33,444 nt of DNA from Lachnospiraceae bacterium UBA7729 (GTDB lineage: Bacteria; Bacillota; Clostridia; Lachnospirales; Lachnospiraceae). Position 1 is the first letter of the stretch; each line of letters starts with the position of its first letter. The translations under genes and the position numbers were made by a program. Below are positions 1 through 8,043 of this stretch, one piece after another. The notes beneath the pieces were generated by a model. It was not told the origin of the DNA. It was given only the letters and a program-made list of their open reading frames with translations, and did no database searches. The DNA is taken from assembly GCA_002482005.1 (NCBI GenBank), contig DLFD01000057.1:1-33444 (forward strand). Direction: 5' to 3'.

Positions 1-170
1 AGGAATTTGCAATTGCAAATTCCAAGAGTGCGAAGTGTTATAGGATTGCGAGAGCAGCGAAGCATCTCGTGCGCGGTGCGCGCGCGATTCAGCTGCGAAG
101 CAATCCGCATCATCAGTTGGGGGCAAAAGGGACTTTTGACCCCAACATCATCATATCATATGTGCTGGCG
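1..170. repeat. Dispersed intergenic repeat, copy 1
   Basis: No gene is seen here. The stretch begins with a perfect 22-bp palindrome (2-23). A GC-rich block follows, bounded by GGATTGC (43-49) and GCAATCC (100-106). It ends in a hairpin at 116-146: arms GTTGGGG/CCCCAAC, one g/a mismatch, then CAAAAG-GGA-CTTTTG. The GC block (about 50-105) and the CAAAAG-GGA-CTTTTG tip recur, inverted and rearranged, at 11274-11497. No T-tract follows the hairpin on either strand, so it is not an ordinary terminator. It lies downstream of the last gene of the leftward operon. The true left limit may lie outside the window. Confidence 0.6.
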
Positions 171-249
171 GATAGCAGGATCGAATATCGTGGTCCCTGA
201 GGAAAACCGTAATATGAATGCAGGAAAGGTAAGTTCATGCTCCGCGGCT

Positions 250-1377
250 TCAGGAGATGAAACCCGTCAGCCTCAGCCTGACGGACAGCCGCTTCAGAAA
301 TCTCTGATAGACGGCGGCGATCGCGATCACAGATGCCACGCAGAGGAAAAGGTAGAGAGGCCGGGACACTTTCATGATCGGTTTCAGAAGCCCCATGGGC
401 AGTCTCTGCATGATGTAGATCTCAAAAACATGCCTGCCCAGCCAGAAAAGGACCTTGTTGTCGATCCGGATGAATGTGGTGAGAGTCACGAGAGCCGCCA
501 CGAACAGCACCGCCGTCACTTCCTTTGCAAGCAGCCAGTGGACCGGATGATGCCGGACGAAACGGATCGCCAGAAGGAGCAGGACCGGCAGCCCCGTCTG
601 CAGGGTCCTGAGAGCGATCCGGCCGGCTCCGGCAGGCAGTTTTTCCCTGCCGCCTTCTCCTGCTGCGCCAGCAGATCCCGCATCCTCAGAAGTCCCGGCG
701 TTTTTCATTTCCCCCTCCCCTGCTCTTCCCATGGGCGTCAGGGCATACAGCATCCCCATCGGATAGCAGAAGATCGTATCATAGAAAACCGAACTGTTTC
801 CTGACCTGATCATGAAAAAGGTGTAGCACAGGGTCAGCAAAAATACCGACCCGGCGACCAGAAGACTGTGTTTCCGGAAGATCAGCATGGACAGGAAAGT
901 GATCAGGTACATGGAAAGGATCGCGAACATATACCAGTTGCTGTTTCCGACTGCCTTGTAGCCGATCAGCGCCAGCAGGACCTGGCTTACCGGAAATGTC
1001 TTTCCCCTCAGGATCCTCACTGCCAGGTAGATCAGAACGCTGACATCCAGTGACAGCAGGACCCTCAGGATTCTCTTCGGAAAGGACCTGATATAGTCTT
1101 CCTTATGGTCCAGCGAGTACATGATCCCGAATCCGGAATAGAAAAAGAAGGGGGCCACGATCAGCTGAAGGTGCCAGGCATTCAGCTGATAGTAGACCCC
1201 GTCCCATGGTCCCTCCGTGTAGTACATGGAAAGGTGCGACAGAAGGACCAGCATCACAAAGATCCCGTTCACGCAGGTGGTCCGCCTGTGGCTCATGTGG
1301 TCCCGGTACGCCCCGGCATAATCGATCCGGACGTTCATCAGAGTGATGATCACAGCCACAAGCAGAAGCAGATTCAT
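250..1377 (-). CDS. Acyltransferase 3-like polytopic membrane protein
   Basis: A 375-residue, very hydrophobic protein with about ten predicted membrane segments, resembling the acyltransferase 3 (OafA/NodX-like) family that O-acylates surface glycans or other extracytoplasmic acceptors. Visible support is an early Arg/His-rich segment (YRDHMSHRRTTCVNGI) before the first long hydrophobic core, the phrase HLQLIVAPFFFYSGFGI typical of these enzymes, and a hydrophilic Gly/Glu/Ala loop around residues 220-250. It starts 40 nt after the xdhC stop on the same strand, so it is probably the last gene of the xdh operon, although nothing links its chemistry to xanthine oxidation. The ribosome binding site is weak (AAGGA about 14 nt upstream). 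The acceptor and acyl group cannot be read from sequence. Confidence 0.65.
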   Translation of the reverse strand: MNLLLLVAVIITLMNVRIDYAGAYRDHMSHRRTTCVNGIFVMLVLLSHLSMYYTEGPWDGVYYQLNAWHLQLIVAPFFFYSGFGIMYSLDHKEDYIRSFPKRILRVLLSLDVSVLIYLAVRILRGKTFPVSQVLLALIGYKAVGNSNWYMFAILSMYLITFLSMLIFRKHSLLVAGSVFLLTLCYTFFMIRSGNSSVFYDTIFCYPMGMLYALTPMGRAGEGEMKNAGTSEDAGSAGAAGEGGREKLPAGAGRIALRTLQTGLPVLLLLAIRFVRHHPVHWLLAKEVTAVLFVAALVTLTTFIRIDNKVLFWLGRHVFEIYIMQRLPMGLLKPIMKVSRPLYLFLCVASVIAIAAVYQRFLKRLSVRLRLTGFIS

Positions 1378-1417
1378 GTCAGATCAGTTCCTTTCTCCTT
1401 GACGTCTCTTTGGCTTC

Positions 1418-1903
1418 TCAGCCCTTTTCTTCTGTCTTCGGATAGCCGACGACCTTCTCCAGGGCATTCAGAATGTTCTCATATCCCGTGCATCTGCACA
1501 GGTGTCCGGATATGAGCTTCCGGAGTTCTTCTCTGGTGTATCTTCTTCCGGAATCCACCAGCTCCACGCCTGTCATGATCAGGCCCGGCGTACAGAATCC
1601 GCACTGAACAGCCGCCTCATCGATGAAGGCCTGCTGGACAGGGTTCAGTTCCCCGCTCCTGCCCTTGAGTCCTTCGACGGTCAGGATGTGTTTTCCCTCT
1701 GCCCACATGGTCAGATACAGACAGGAATCCACGCAGGTCCCGTCCACCATGACGGTGCATGCGCCGCATTCGCCGACGCCGCAGCCTTTCTTGACACTGG
1801 TAAGGTTCAGACGGTTCCTGAGAGTCTCAAGAAGACTCTCTCTCGGATCGACGGCAAGCTCCTGCTCCACGCCGTTAACGGTCATATGTACGATCGCAAG
1901 CAT
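1418..1903 (-). CDS. xdhC: Molybdenum hydroxylase, [2Fe-2S] subunit (XdhC type)
   Basis: Iron-sulfur subunit (161 aa) of a three-subunit xanthine dehydrogenase-type enzyme; it passes electrons from the molybdenum site to FAD. The plant-ferredoxin cluster ligands are C41, C46, C49 and C61 (GCGVGECGACT then C61). The second, helical [2Fe-2S] domain has C101/C104 (QCGFC) and C136/C138 (HLCRCTG). Length and motif order match the CoxS/CutS/XdhC family. Its ATG overlaps the xdhB stop by one base (TAATG), which indicates translational coupling. A start at Met7 is possible, but the coupled ATG is preferred. The gene order Mo subunit, FAD subunit, Fe-S subunit matches E. coli xdhABC. Confidence 0.95.
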   Translation of the reverse strand: MLAIVHMTVNGVEQELAVDPRESLLETLRNRLNLTSVKKGCGVGECGACTVMVDGTCVDSCLYLTMWAEGKHILTVEGLKGRSGELNPVQQAFIDEAAVQCGFCTPGLIMTGVELVDSGRRYTREELRKLISGHLCRCTGYENILNALEKVVGYPKTEEKG

Positions 1904-3042
1904 TACTGGTCACCGCCTTTCTTATCTGTATCTCTGATCACCTGGCCGGTCTGCCCGTTCAGGACCTCTCCGTCCTTCTTGTAGACTGGCATCTCCTTTT
2001 CTTCCGGATGCTCTGCCTCCCAGACCTGTCCTCCGGCCTCTCCCATCTCATCGAGCTCTACCGGCGAGAAATAGGACGCGCCAGGGGTTCCTTTCCCGGT
2101 CCCGCGCAGGATTGCCTGCTCCAGGGCTCTCCTGGCCATCTCTTTGATCAGCTGGATACGGAAATCCCTGGAAGCTCTCCAGGAGTCTCTCGGACTTACT
2201 TCTTCCAGAACATGCTCCGCGATCAGATCATAGATCTTCGGATCATCTGCTTTCATACCGGTCAGCAGCTTTTCGGTGTTCCTGCAGCGGGTCGGGGTCG
2301 GGGCCGCGACCGCGTACCCGATGCAAACGTCGCCGAGAACATAGCCCGCGCCCGGAAGAAAACCGGAGCCGGATGCCTCTTCAGACGACGAGACGCCTGC
2401 TGCTTTTTCTGCTCCAGGGTCCGCTTCCAGCTTCACTCTCACGCAGCATCCGAGAGTTGCGATCTCCATGGATTTTCTCTTGCCGTACTTGATGTAGCAG
2501 CCAGACCATCCGATATAGTCTTCCGGCTTCACCAGGATCGCGATCAGGACCTCCTCCCTCTTCCGGACGGTGCGTCCCGGACCTGTGTAGAATTCCGTGA
2601 CCGGCACTTCCCTCGAGCCGTCCGGTCCCTGAAGGACCAGCCTTGCGTTCAGAGTCTGCATGGTCGCCGCGGAATCTGCCGATGTCGCGCCGTTGCAGAG
2701 ATTTCCGCCTATGGTTCCCATGCTGCGGATCTGAGGTCCGCCGACCGTGTCGACAGCCTCGCCCAGATAAGGAAGACTCTCCCTGATGATCGGATCATTC
2801 GTGATGTCCGTAAAGCACGTCGCCGGCCCGATCACGATCGTCCCGTCCGTCGTCCGGTCCACGCCATGAAGCTCCGGGATCTCGTGGATGCTGACGAGGT
2901 CACAGCCAGCGCCCTTGCCCGCGCGAAGCTTGACCAGCACATCGGTGCCGCCCGAGATGACCATCGCATTCGGATCCGCGGCCAGATGAGCGACCGCGTC
3001 CCCGGCCGACTTCGCCTCGTAGAATTTCTCAATATCATACAT
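1903..3042 (-). CDS. xdhB: Molybdenum hydroxylase, FAD-binding subunit (XdhB type)
   Basis: FAD subunit (379 aa) of the xanthine dehydrogenase-type complex. The two FAD-binding loops are visible: a VISGGTDVLVKLR segment near residue 30 and TIGGNLCNGATSADS near residue 110. At 379 aa it is longer than the roughly 290 aa usual for XdhB/CoxM proteins. The excess lies in a Glu/Ser/Ala-rich insertion around residues 205-235 and a charged tail of about 60 residues after the conserved RRALEQAILRG helix. The start has a modest SD (AAAGGCGG). The preceding 118-nt gap (3043-3160) to xdhA shows no gene. The reading frame is intact, so the extras look real rather than frameshift products. Confidence 0.93.
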   Translation of the reverse strand: MYDIEKFYEAKSAGDAVAHLAADPNAMVISGGTDVLVKLRAGKGAGCDLVSIHEIPELHGVDRTTDGTIVIGPATCFTDITNDPIIRESLPYLGEAVDTVGGPQIRSMGTIGGNLCNGATSADSAATMQTLNARLVLQGPDGSREVPVTEFYTGPGRTVRKREEVLIAILVKPEDYIGWSGCYIKYGKRKSMEIATLGCCVRVKLEADPGAEKAAGVSSSEEASGSGFLPGAGYVLGDVCIGYAVAAPTPTRCRNTEKLLTGMKADDPKIYDLIAEHVLEEVSPRDSWRASRDFRIQLIKEMARRALEQAILRGTGKGTPGASYFSPVELDEMGEAGGQVWEAEHPEEKEMPVYKKDGEVLNGQTGQVIRDTDKKGGDQ

Positions 3043-3160
3043 AGCTGTATCCGCCTTTCTGTAAGATACCCGATCTTTCAGCCAGTTTTCATCCGCCGCG
3101 AGCGGCTCTCCGCACCCTTTCCGGACATGTGCGCCGCGCCGCCCTGCACCAGGCGGAGGC

Positions 3161-5671
3161 TCAGATCAGACCGTGTTCCCTGAACGCCGCCACAAGTCTC
3201 TGCTGGGTCATCGGGATCCGGTCCATGGAGACACCGGTCGCGTTCAGGATCGCATTGCGGATAGCCGGTGCGACCGAGATGATCGGCGGCTCGCCGAGAG
3301 CCTTGTTGCCGTAAGGTCCCATCGGGTCGTCCATCTCAAGGAAGATTGCCTTGAGGTCCGGCACATCCATCGCGGTCGGGATCTTGAAGTCGAGCAGGTT
3401 GTTGTTGAGCGGTCTGCCCTTCTCGTTGTAGAGCAGCTCCTCAGTCAGGGCGTAGCCGATTCCCATCGCCATGCCGCCGTGTACCTGAGCTTCCGCCAGC
3501 TGCGGGTTCAGAAGAGTTCCCGAATCATGCACATTGACAAGGTGATCGATCCTCACTTTGCCGTAGCGCATATCGACCGTGATGTCTGCAAATGTGCATC
3601 CGGAAGCGAATGTGTTCTCCTTGCAGTGATTGGTCACCTCTGCGGTGATGTGCTCGGAGCGGTCAAGCGAATAAAATGCGGTCTCGGCCAGGTCCTTCAG
3701 GGAAAGGAGGACTTTGCCGGGCCTCGCGAAGATCTTGCCGGTGTCGCGGAGGATCGACCACTTTCCGGATGGAAGATCGTCGATATCCCACTTCTTCATA
3801 TCGGCGCCGAGCCAGTCTCTGTAAACACCGTTCTCATCCCTCGAGCCATCCGGGATGTAGCCGTAGCCGTTGCCTGCGGATAGGTCGGTCTGAACTTCCG
3901 CGCCATCGAGCGGGATCCGCTCGCAGATGTTATTGTCATGGATCATCAGCTCGCTGACCGGAAGCTTCAGCATATAAGACGCGTAATCCAGGATCCTGTT
4001 CCTCAGCTCCAGTGCGCACTTCTTGACGGCTTTGCCCGTGACAAAGGACTGACGCGAAGCATAGGATCCAGTGTCAAAGGGAGCAAGGTCGGTGTCCTGC
4101 GTGGATACGATATAGACCCTGTCCGGTGTGATTCCGGTAGTCTCCGCCGCCATCTGGGTGAAGACGGTATCGGCTCCCTGGCCGATCTCGGTCGCTCCAA
4201 GTTCGACCTGGATCGATCCGTCCTGATTGAGGACCATGCGGGCGCTGGAAGTCTCAAGGGAGATTGGGTACACGCCGACCTTGTAGAGGAAGATCGACAT
4301 GCCGACGCCATGGCGGATCGGGCCGGTCTGGTCTGCGTAAGCCTTGCGCTTCTCATCCCAGTGGATGTACTCGGCGCCTTTCTTCATGCACTCCTTCATA
4401 GAGTAAGAATAATAGGTGATGCCATTGGCCGGATCGGAGAAGCCAGCTCCGACACAATTGTCCATGCGGAACCTCAGAGGGTCGAAACCCTCCTTATGAC
4501 AGATATCGTCAACCTGGCAGTCCGCGAACCATACCGCCTGTGGAACACCGTAGGCACGCATCGCGCCTCCTGGGGCACAGTTGGTATAGACCGTGGAGAT
4601 GTCCGCCCGGCTGCCGTATTCATCGTGGTAAAGATTCCGGTACACCCCCATGGAACCTGCCGCGACCGCATGGCCATGGGAGGCATAGGCTCCCTTGTTC
4701 GCCAGGGCGTCGATCTCGCGGGCGAGCAGCTTCCCGTCCGTCGTGTAAAGAGCTCTGGTCTTTGCATGGATCGCATGTCTTGTTCTGGTCTGGGAGATGC
4801 ATTCCTCCCTGCTCATATCCATCGAGACAGGACGTCCGCCGCAGACGATCGAAAGATAAGCATTCAGCGGTTCATAGAGGATATCCTGCTTGTTGCCGAA
4901 GCCGCCGCCGATATAAGGCTTGATCACACGGACTCTGCCGACCGGCCAGCCAAGCGCCTGGGCGATGACACGGCGCATAATATGCGGGATCTGGGTGGAT
5001 GCAGTGACGGTCACCTTGCCGTTCACGTCGACATAAGCCCAGCTGGTGCATGGCTCCAGATGGCAGTGGGAGATGCGCGGCGTCTGATACTCGCCCTCAA
5101 CTTCATGCACATGGGCTGCCCCATACTTCTTTATGGCCTCTTCTTTCGCCTTCTCATAATCGAAATCCTTCGATTTGAACGAAGTGTGTACCAGCAGGTT
5201 GGTCGGTCTCAGATCCGGATGGAGCGGGGTCGCGTCCGGCTTTAAGGCATCCTCCGGCTCTGTGAAGGTCGGATATTCCTTGTACTCGATCTTCAGCAGC
5301 CTCTCCGCTCTCTCGCAGGCGACATTGTCGACGCCGACGATCGCCGCGATCTCATCTCCGTAGAGACGGACGCGCCGGGTCAGAAGCTTCCGGTCCGCGA
5401 TATCCTGATGGGCTTCCTCGACGCTCCATGGATGGCCCGCGGTCGGGAACTGGATATCCGGCACATCGAAACAGGTAACGATCTTCACGACGCCCGGGAC
5501 CTTCTCCGCCTCGCTTATATCGATCGAGACGACTTCTCCGTTGGCGATCGCCGCATGGACAACATGCCCGATCAGGGCGTCTTTCGGACACAGATCGTTC
5601 GCGTACTTCGCCTCGCCGGTCACCTTTCCGTAGGCATCGACACGCTTCATGCTCTTACCGACAACCTCCAT
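3161..5671 (-). CDS. xdhA: Molybdenum hydroxylase, molybdopterin-binding catalytic subunit (XdhA type)
   Basis: Catalytic subunit (836 aa) that hydroxylates purines at a Mo-cytosine-dinucleotide cofactor. In this genomic context it is probably the selenium-dependent form, whose labile Se is not a selenocysteine. Visible motifs are GGGFGNKQD (about residues 255-263), GGAMRAYG with the substrate-binding Arg (R372), GATEIGQGADTV, and GEPP with the catalytic Glu (E794). The GNKQ motif has Gln where mammalian XDH has Glu, as I recall for E. coli XdhA. Compared with E. coli XdhA there is an insertion of about 70 residues after the VSELMIHDNNIC segment. The start was moved to 5671, 36 nt inside the longest open frame, because GGGAGGTG sits just upstream; it lies 4 nt after the upstream stop. 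Confidence 0.95.
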   Translation of the reverse strand: MEVVGKSMKRVDAYGKVTGEAKYANDLCPKDALIGHVVHAAIANGEVVSIDISEAEKVPGVVKIVTCFDVPDIQFPTAGHPWSVEEAHQDIADRKLLTRRVRLYGDEIAAIVGVDNVACERAERLLKIEYKEYPTFTEPEDALKPDATPLHPDLRPTNLLVHTSFKSKDFDYEKAKEEAIKKYGAAHVHEVEGEYQTPRISHCHLEPCTSWAYVDVNGKVTVTASTQIPHIMRRVIAQALGWPVGRVRVIKPYIGGGFGNKQDILYEPLNAYLSIVCGGRPVSMDMSREECISQTRTRHAIHAKTRALYTTDGKLLAREIDALANKGAYASHGHAVAAGSMGVYRNLYHDEYGSRADISTVYTNCAPGGAMRAYGVPQAVWFADCQVDDICHKEGFDPLRFRMDNCVGAGFSDPANGITYYSYSMKECMKKGAEYIHWDEKRKAYADQTGPIRHGVGMSIFLYKVGVYPISLETSSARMVLNQDGSIQVELGATEIGQGADTVFTQMAAETTGITPDRVYIVSTQDTDLAPFDTGSYASRQSFVTGKAVKKCALELRNRILDYASYMLKLPVSELMIHDNNICERIPLDGAEVQTDLSAGNGYGYIPDGSRDENGVYRDWLGADMKKWDIDDLPSGKWSILRDTGKIFARPGKVLLSLKDLAETAFYSLDRSEHITAEVTNHCKENTFASGCTFADITVDMRYGKVRIDHLVNVHDSGTLLNPQLAEAQVHGGMAMGIGYALTEELLYNEKGRPLNNNLLDFKIPTAMDVPDLKAIFLEMDDPMGPYGNKALGEPPIISVAPAIRNAILNATGVSMDRIPMTQQRLVAAFREHGLI

Positions 5672-5675
5672 AGTC

Positions 5676-6935
5676 TTACACCTCCCGCACAATGCATCGA
5701 AGTTCATCGATGAGTATTGTAATCTGGTCTTCCGTATTATAGTGTGAGAACGATGCTCTCACGATTCCTCTGTTCTCCGTTCCGAAGAAACGGTGGATCA
5801 GCGGTGCACAGTGGCCGCCCGCCCGGACCGCGATCTCTCTGCCGCGCCAGAGCTGGTCAGCGATGTCTCCCGCATCGAATCCCCTTACATTAAATGACAC
5901 GGTCGGCAGGCTTTCTTCTGCATATGGGTCTCCGTAGAGCCGTATCGCTTCGCTGAAACCATCCGGCCCCCTTCTTCTGTCTTCCGAATAACACAGTTTG
6001 TCTTCCGTATTGATTGCTTCTATTCCTTCAAGAAACTGCTGCTTCAGCCTCATCTCAGATCTGCGCCACTCTTCCCTCTTTCCGTCTGAGTATATCAGCG
6101 CCGCGTGCAGTCCGGCAATCGAATGAGCGTTCTGGGTCCCGGCTTCCAGATGAGCAGGCATATCCTCCGGCATAGTCTCCAGAAATGTCTTAATGCCGGA
6201 GCCTCCGACCATGATGGGATCGACGAAAACGCCGCGCCTGACGATGATCGCACCTGTCCCCTGCGGTCCCATCAGACCTTTGTGCCCGGATATGCACAGG
6301 ATATCGATCCCATCCTTCTCCATATCGATGGGAAGGATCCCCGCCGTCTGGGCTGCATCGACGATCAGGAGGCTTCCGTACTCCCGGCAGAGCCGGCTGA
6401 CCGCTCCGAGGTCGATGACATTGCCGGTCACATTGCTGCCATGGGCAAGTGCCGTGATGATCCTCGGTTCAGCCTTGTCGGCAGACACTCCGGCTGTGCA
6501 TGTCCGCCCGGAAGCGTCTCCCCGGATCTTCATCAGGATTCTTCGATAATCATCGATGTCAAACGTCCCGTTTCTTTTCAGCCCGGCCAAGCGGACATTC
6601 ACCCCTCTGGCCTTCAGACGGTATGCCGGCCTCAGCACGGAGTTGTGCTCCGCAAGGCTGACGATCAGATGGTCTCCCGGCCCGAGTCCCTGTCCGAAGA
6701 TCGCCTCATTCAGAGCCTGGGTAGCGTTCATCGTGAACGAAACACAGTCAGGGCCATCCGCGCCGAACATCTGTGCCAGCTGCAGCCTTGTCTCAAAGAG
6801 GCAGCGGTCCGCTGAAAGAGATGCGTCATATGCTCCCCTCGAAGGGTTGCCGAACGCATCGATAGCCTTCGATACTGCTTCCCGCACGCATGCCGGACGG
6901 TAATATGATGTTGCCGCGTTATCAAGATAGATCAT
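5676..6935 (-). CDS. Class V aminotransferase / cysteine-desulfurase family protein of selenium loci
   Basis: PLP enzyme (419 aa) of the NifS/SufS-like family often found beside selD and yqeB; the likely role is mobilising S or Se from cysteine or selenocysteine for Mo-site maturation (inference). The protein opens MIYLDNAATS. The PLP-stacking His is in LAEHNSV (about 97), the Schiff-base Lys in SGHKGLMGPQG (about 219), and a desulfurase-like active Cys in RAGGHCAP (about 376). All key residues are present. The ATG at 6935 has a strong SD (AAAGGAGG), so the upstream in-frame extension into yqeB is rejected. It lies 31 nt after yqeB and 4 nt before xdhA, clearly one operon. Confidence 0.9.
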   Translation of the reverse strand: MIYLDNAATSYYRPACVREAVSKAIDAFGNPSRGAYDASLSADRCLFETRLQLAQMFGADGPDCVSFTMNATQALNEAIFGQGLGPGDHLIVSLAEHNSVLRPAYRLKARGVNVRLAGLKRNGTFDIDDYRRILMKIRGDASGRTCTAGVSADKAEPRIITALAHGSNVTGNVIDLGAVSRLCREYGSLLIVDAAQTAGILPIDMEKDGIDILCISGHKGLMGPQGTGAIIVRRGVFVDPIMVGGSGIKTFLETMPEDMPAHLEAGTQNAHSIAGLHAALIYSDGKREEWRRSEMRLKQQFLEGIEAINTEDKLCYSEDRRRGPDGFSEAIRLYGDPYAEESLPTVSFNVRGFDAGDIADQLWRGREIAVRAGGHCAPLIHRFFGTENRGIVRASFSHYNTEDQITILIDELRCIVREV

Positions 6936-6966
6936 GGCTGCCTCCTTTCCGACAGGGTCTGTCTGC

Positions 6967-7872
6967 TCAGGCTTCCCCCTGCTCTTCGATATCCTTTGCT
7001 GCTGCAAAGTGGATCAGCTCTGTCAGAACAGCCCCGCCGATCGCTCTTGCCTTGTCCGAGATCCGGAAGCAATTGTCATGCTCCGATACACGCGGATCGA
7101 TATCGGCGATCTTGAAACCCTCCGGAACCATATAGCCATCCCGGATCATCCCCCGGAGAAGCCCTGTGAAAGCGGCTCTGACCGGAACAGCCGCCGGAAA
7201 GACCTCCGCGATCACCTGGCCCTCCTCGACGATATCCCCGATCTGAGAATGGACTCTGATGGTCCCTGCCGCCGGGCTGTGGATGACACGGTCTGCCGCA
7301 TGTCCCGCGATCATACCTGGCGTCCCGGTATTGGCCAGAGCGCTCCCTTCCGTGATGGCACGTCCCAGATTGTGGCCGCGCATGGTCTCGATGACCACAT
7401 CGCAGTCGAGACCGGCCGTAAATCCCGGGCCCAGCGCTATGACAAGAGGCGCCATGTCCTTCCTGGTACCAAGATTCTTCTTGGCCAGGATGGCATCGAC
7501 CACACAGATAAGGAAAAGATGACGTCCGCCGCCCTGCAGGGTCGTCAGACCAGTGTCCCAGTCGGCATAGGCCTCCTCATTGTGAAGAATATCACGGATC
7601 GCATTGCCGTCCGGGTCGACCATCATGGCGATCCCATCCTGAAAAAGCAGGTATTCCGCCTCATCCAGATTGTGAGCGAGCGTCACGGTGATGTCCTCGA
7701 CCGTCGCGCTGCCCTCGTAGACTGCCTCCGACAAGGCGACTGTTCTGCGGATGGCGCTCGGATGGTCCGACTCCAGGACCAGGACCGGGAAGCCTGCTCT
7801 TCTCAGCGCCCTGATCGTTCCCGTCGCAATGTCTCCGCCGCCTCTCACGATCACAAGCTGATCTGTAACCAT
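6967..7872 (-). CDS. yqeB: Selenium-dependent molybdenum hydroxylase maturation protein YqeB
   Basis: Accessory protein (301 aa) of the YqeB family, known by co-occurrence as part of the selenium-dependent molybdenum hydroxylase system; its biochemical step is not established. The N-terminus has a nucleotide-binding-like glycine loop (VIVRGGGDIATGTIRAL). The middle has LGPGFTAG and a GRAITEGSALANTG segment. The C-terminal third resembles a swinging or biotinyl-like beta domain (SPAAGTIRVHSQIGDIVEEG). The start at 7872 is chosen because the open frame upstream only reads through a tandem hairpin repeat whose 49-bp period would shift frame between copies. The SD is weak (GTGAGG). Confidence 0.92.
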   Translation of the reverse strand: MVTDQLVIVRGGGDIATGTIRALRRAGFPVLVLESDHPSAIRRTVALSEAVYEGSATVEDITVTLAHNLDEAEYLLFQDGIAMMVDPDGNAIRDILHNEEAYADWDTGLTTLQGGGRHLFLICVVDAILAKKNLGTRKDMAPLVIALGPGFTAGLDCDVVIETMRGHNLGRAITEGSALANTGTPGMIAGHAADRVIHSPAAGTIRVHSQIGDIVEEGQVIAEVFPAAVPVRAAFTGLLRGMIRDGYMVPEGFKIADIDPRVSEHDNCFRISDKARAIGGAVLTELIHFAAAKDIEEQGEA

Positions 7873-7883
7873 ATATAACCTCA

Positions 7884-8004
7884 CGGGCCGGCTGCCGCGC
7901 CAGCCCAGCTTTCTTTCCGTATTTTCACACATCGGGCCGGCTGCCGCGCCAGCCCAGCTTTCTTTCCGTATTTTCACACGTCCGGCCGGCGCAGAACCAG
8001 CCGG
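7884..8004. repeat. Tandem 49-bp hairpin repeat upstream of yqeB
   Basis: A 47-bp sequence occurs twice exactly (7884-7930 and 7933-7979; period 49 because of 2-nt spacers AT/GT). Each copy holds an 8-bp GC stem (7885-7892 with 7899-7906, and the equivalent 49 nt on). A third, diverged hairpin follows, with the stem 7982-7989/7997-8004. All lie in the 171-nt selD-yqeB gap, within the predicted operon mRNA, and none has a U-tract. The hairpins may stabilise or process the message, or tune yqeB output. Copy number could vary between strains. Confidence 0.8.
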
Positions 8005-8043
8005 ATGTTCCGTCATCAATACCTGATACCTTCTGTTTCTCTG

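Noticed and set aside
117..145. Hairpin at the left edge as a rho-independent terminator of the xdh operon
   Set aside because: Strong stem, but no T-tract on the minus strand; the covarying second copy inside the operon argues for a different function.
3938..5245. 435-codon plus-strand open frame opposite xdhA
   Set aside because: It lies wholly antisense to a strongly conserved xdhA. The translation is Arg/His/Asp-rich with no domain and no SD, a typical shadow frame in GC-rich coding DNA.
7873..8019. 49-residue N-terminal extension of YqeB
   Set aside because: It reads through the tandem hairpin repeat, where the 49-bp period changes frame between copies. The YqeB family start (MVTDQLVIV) is at 7872.
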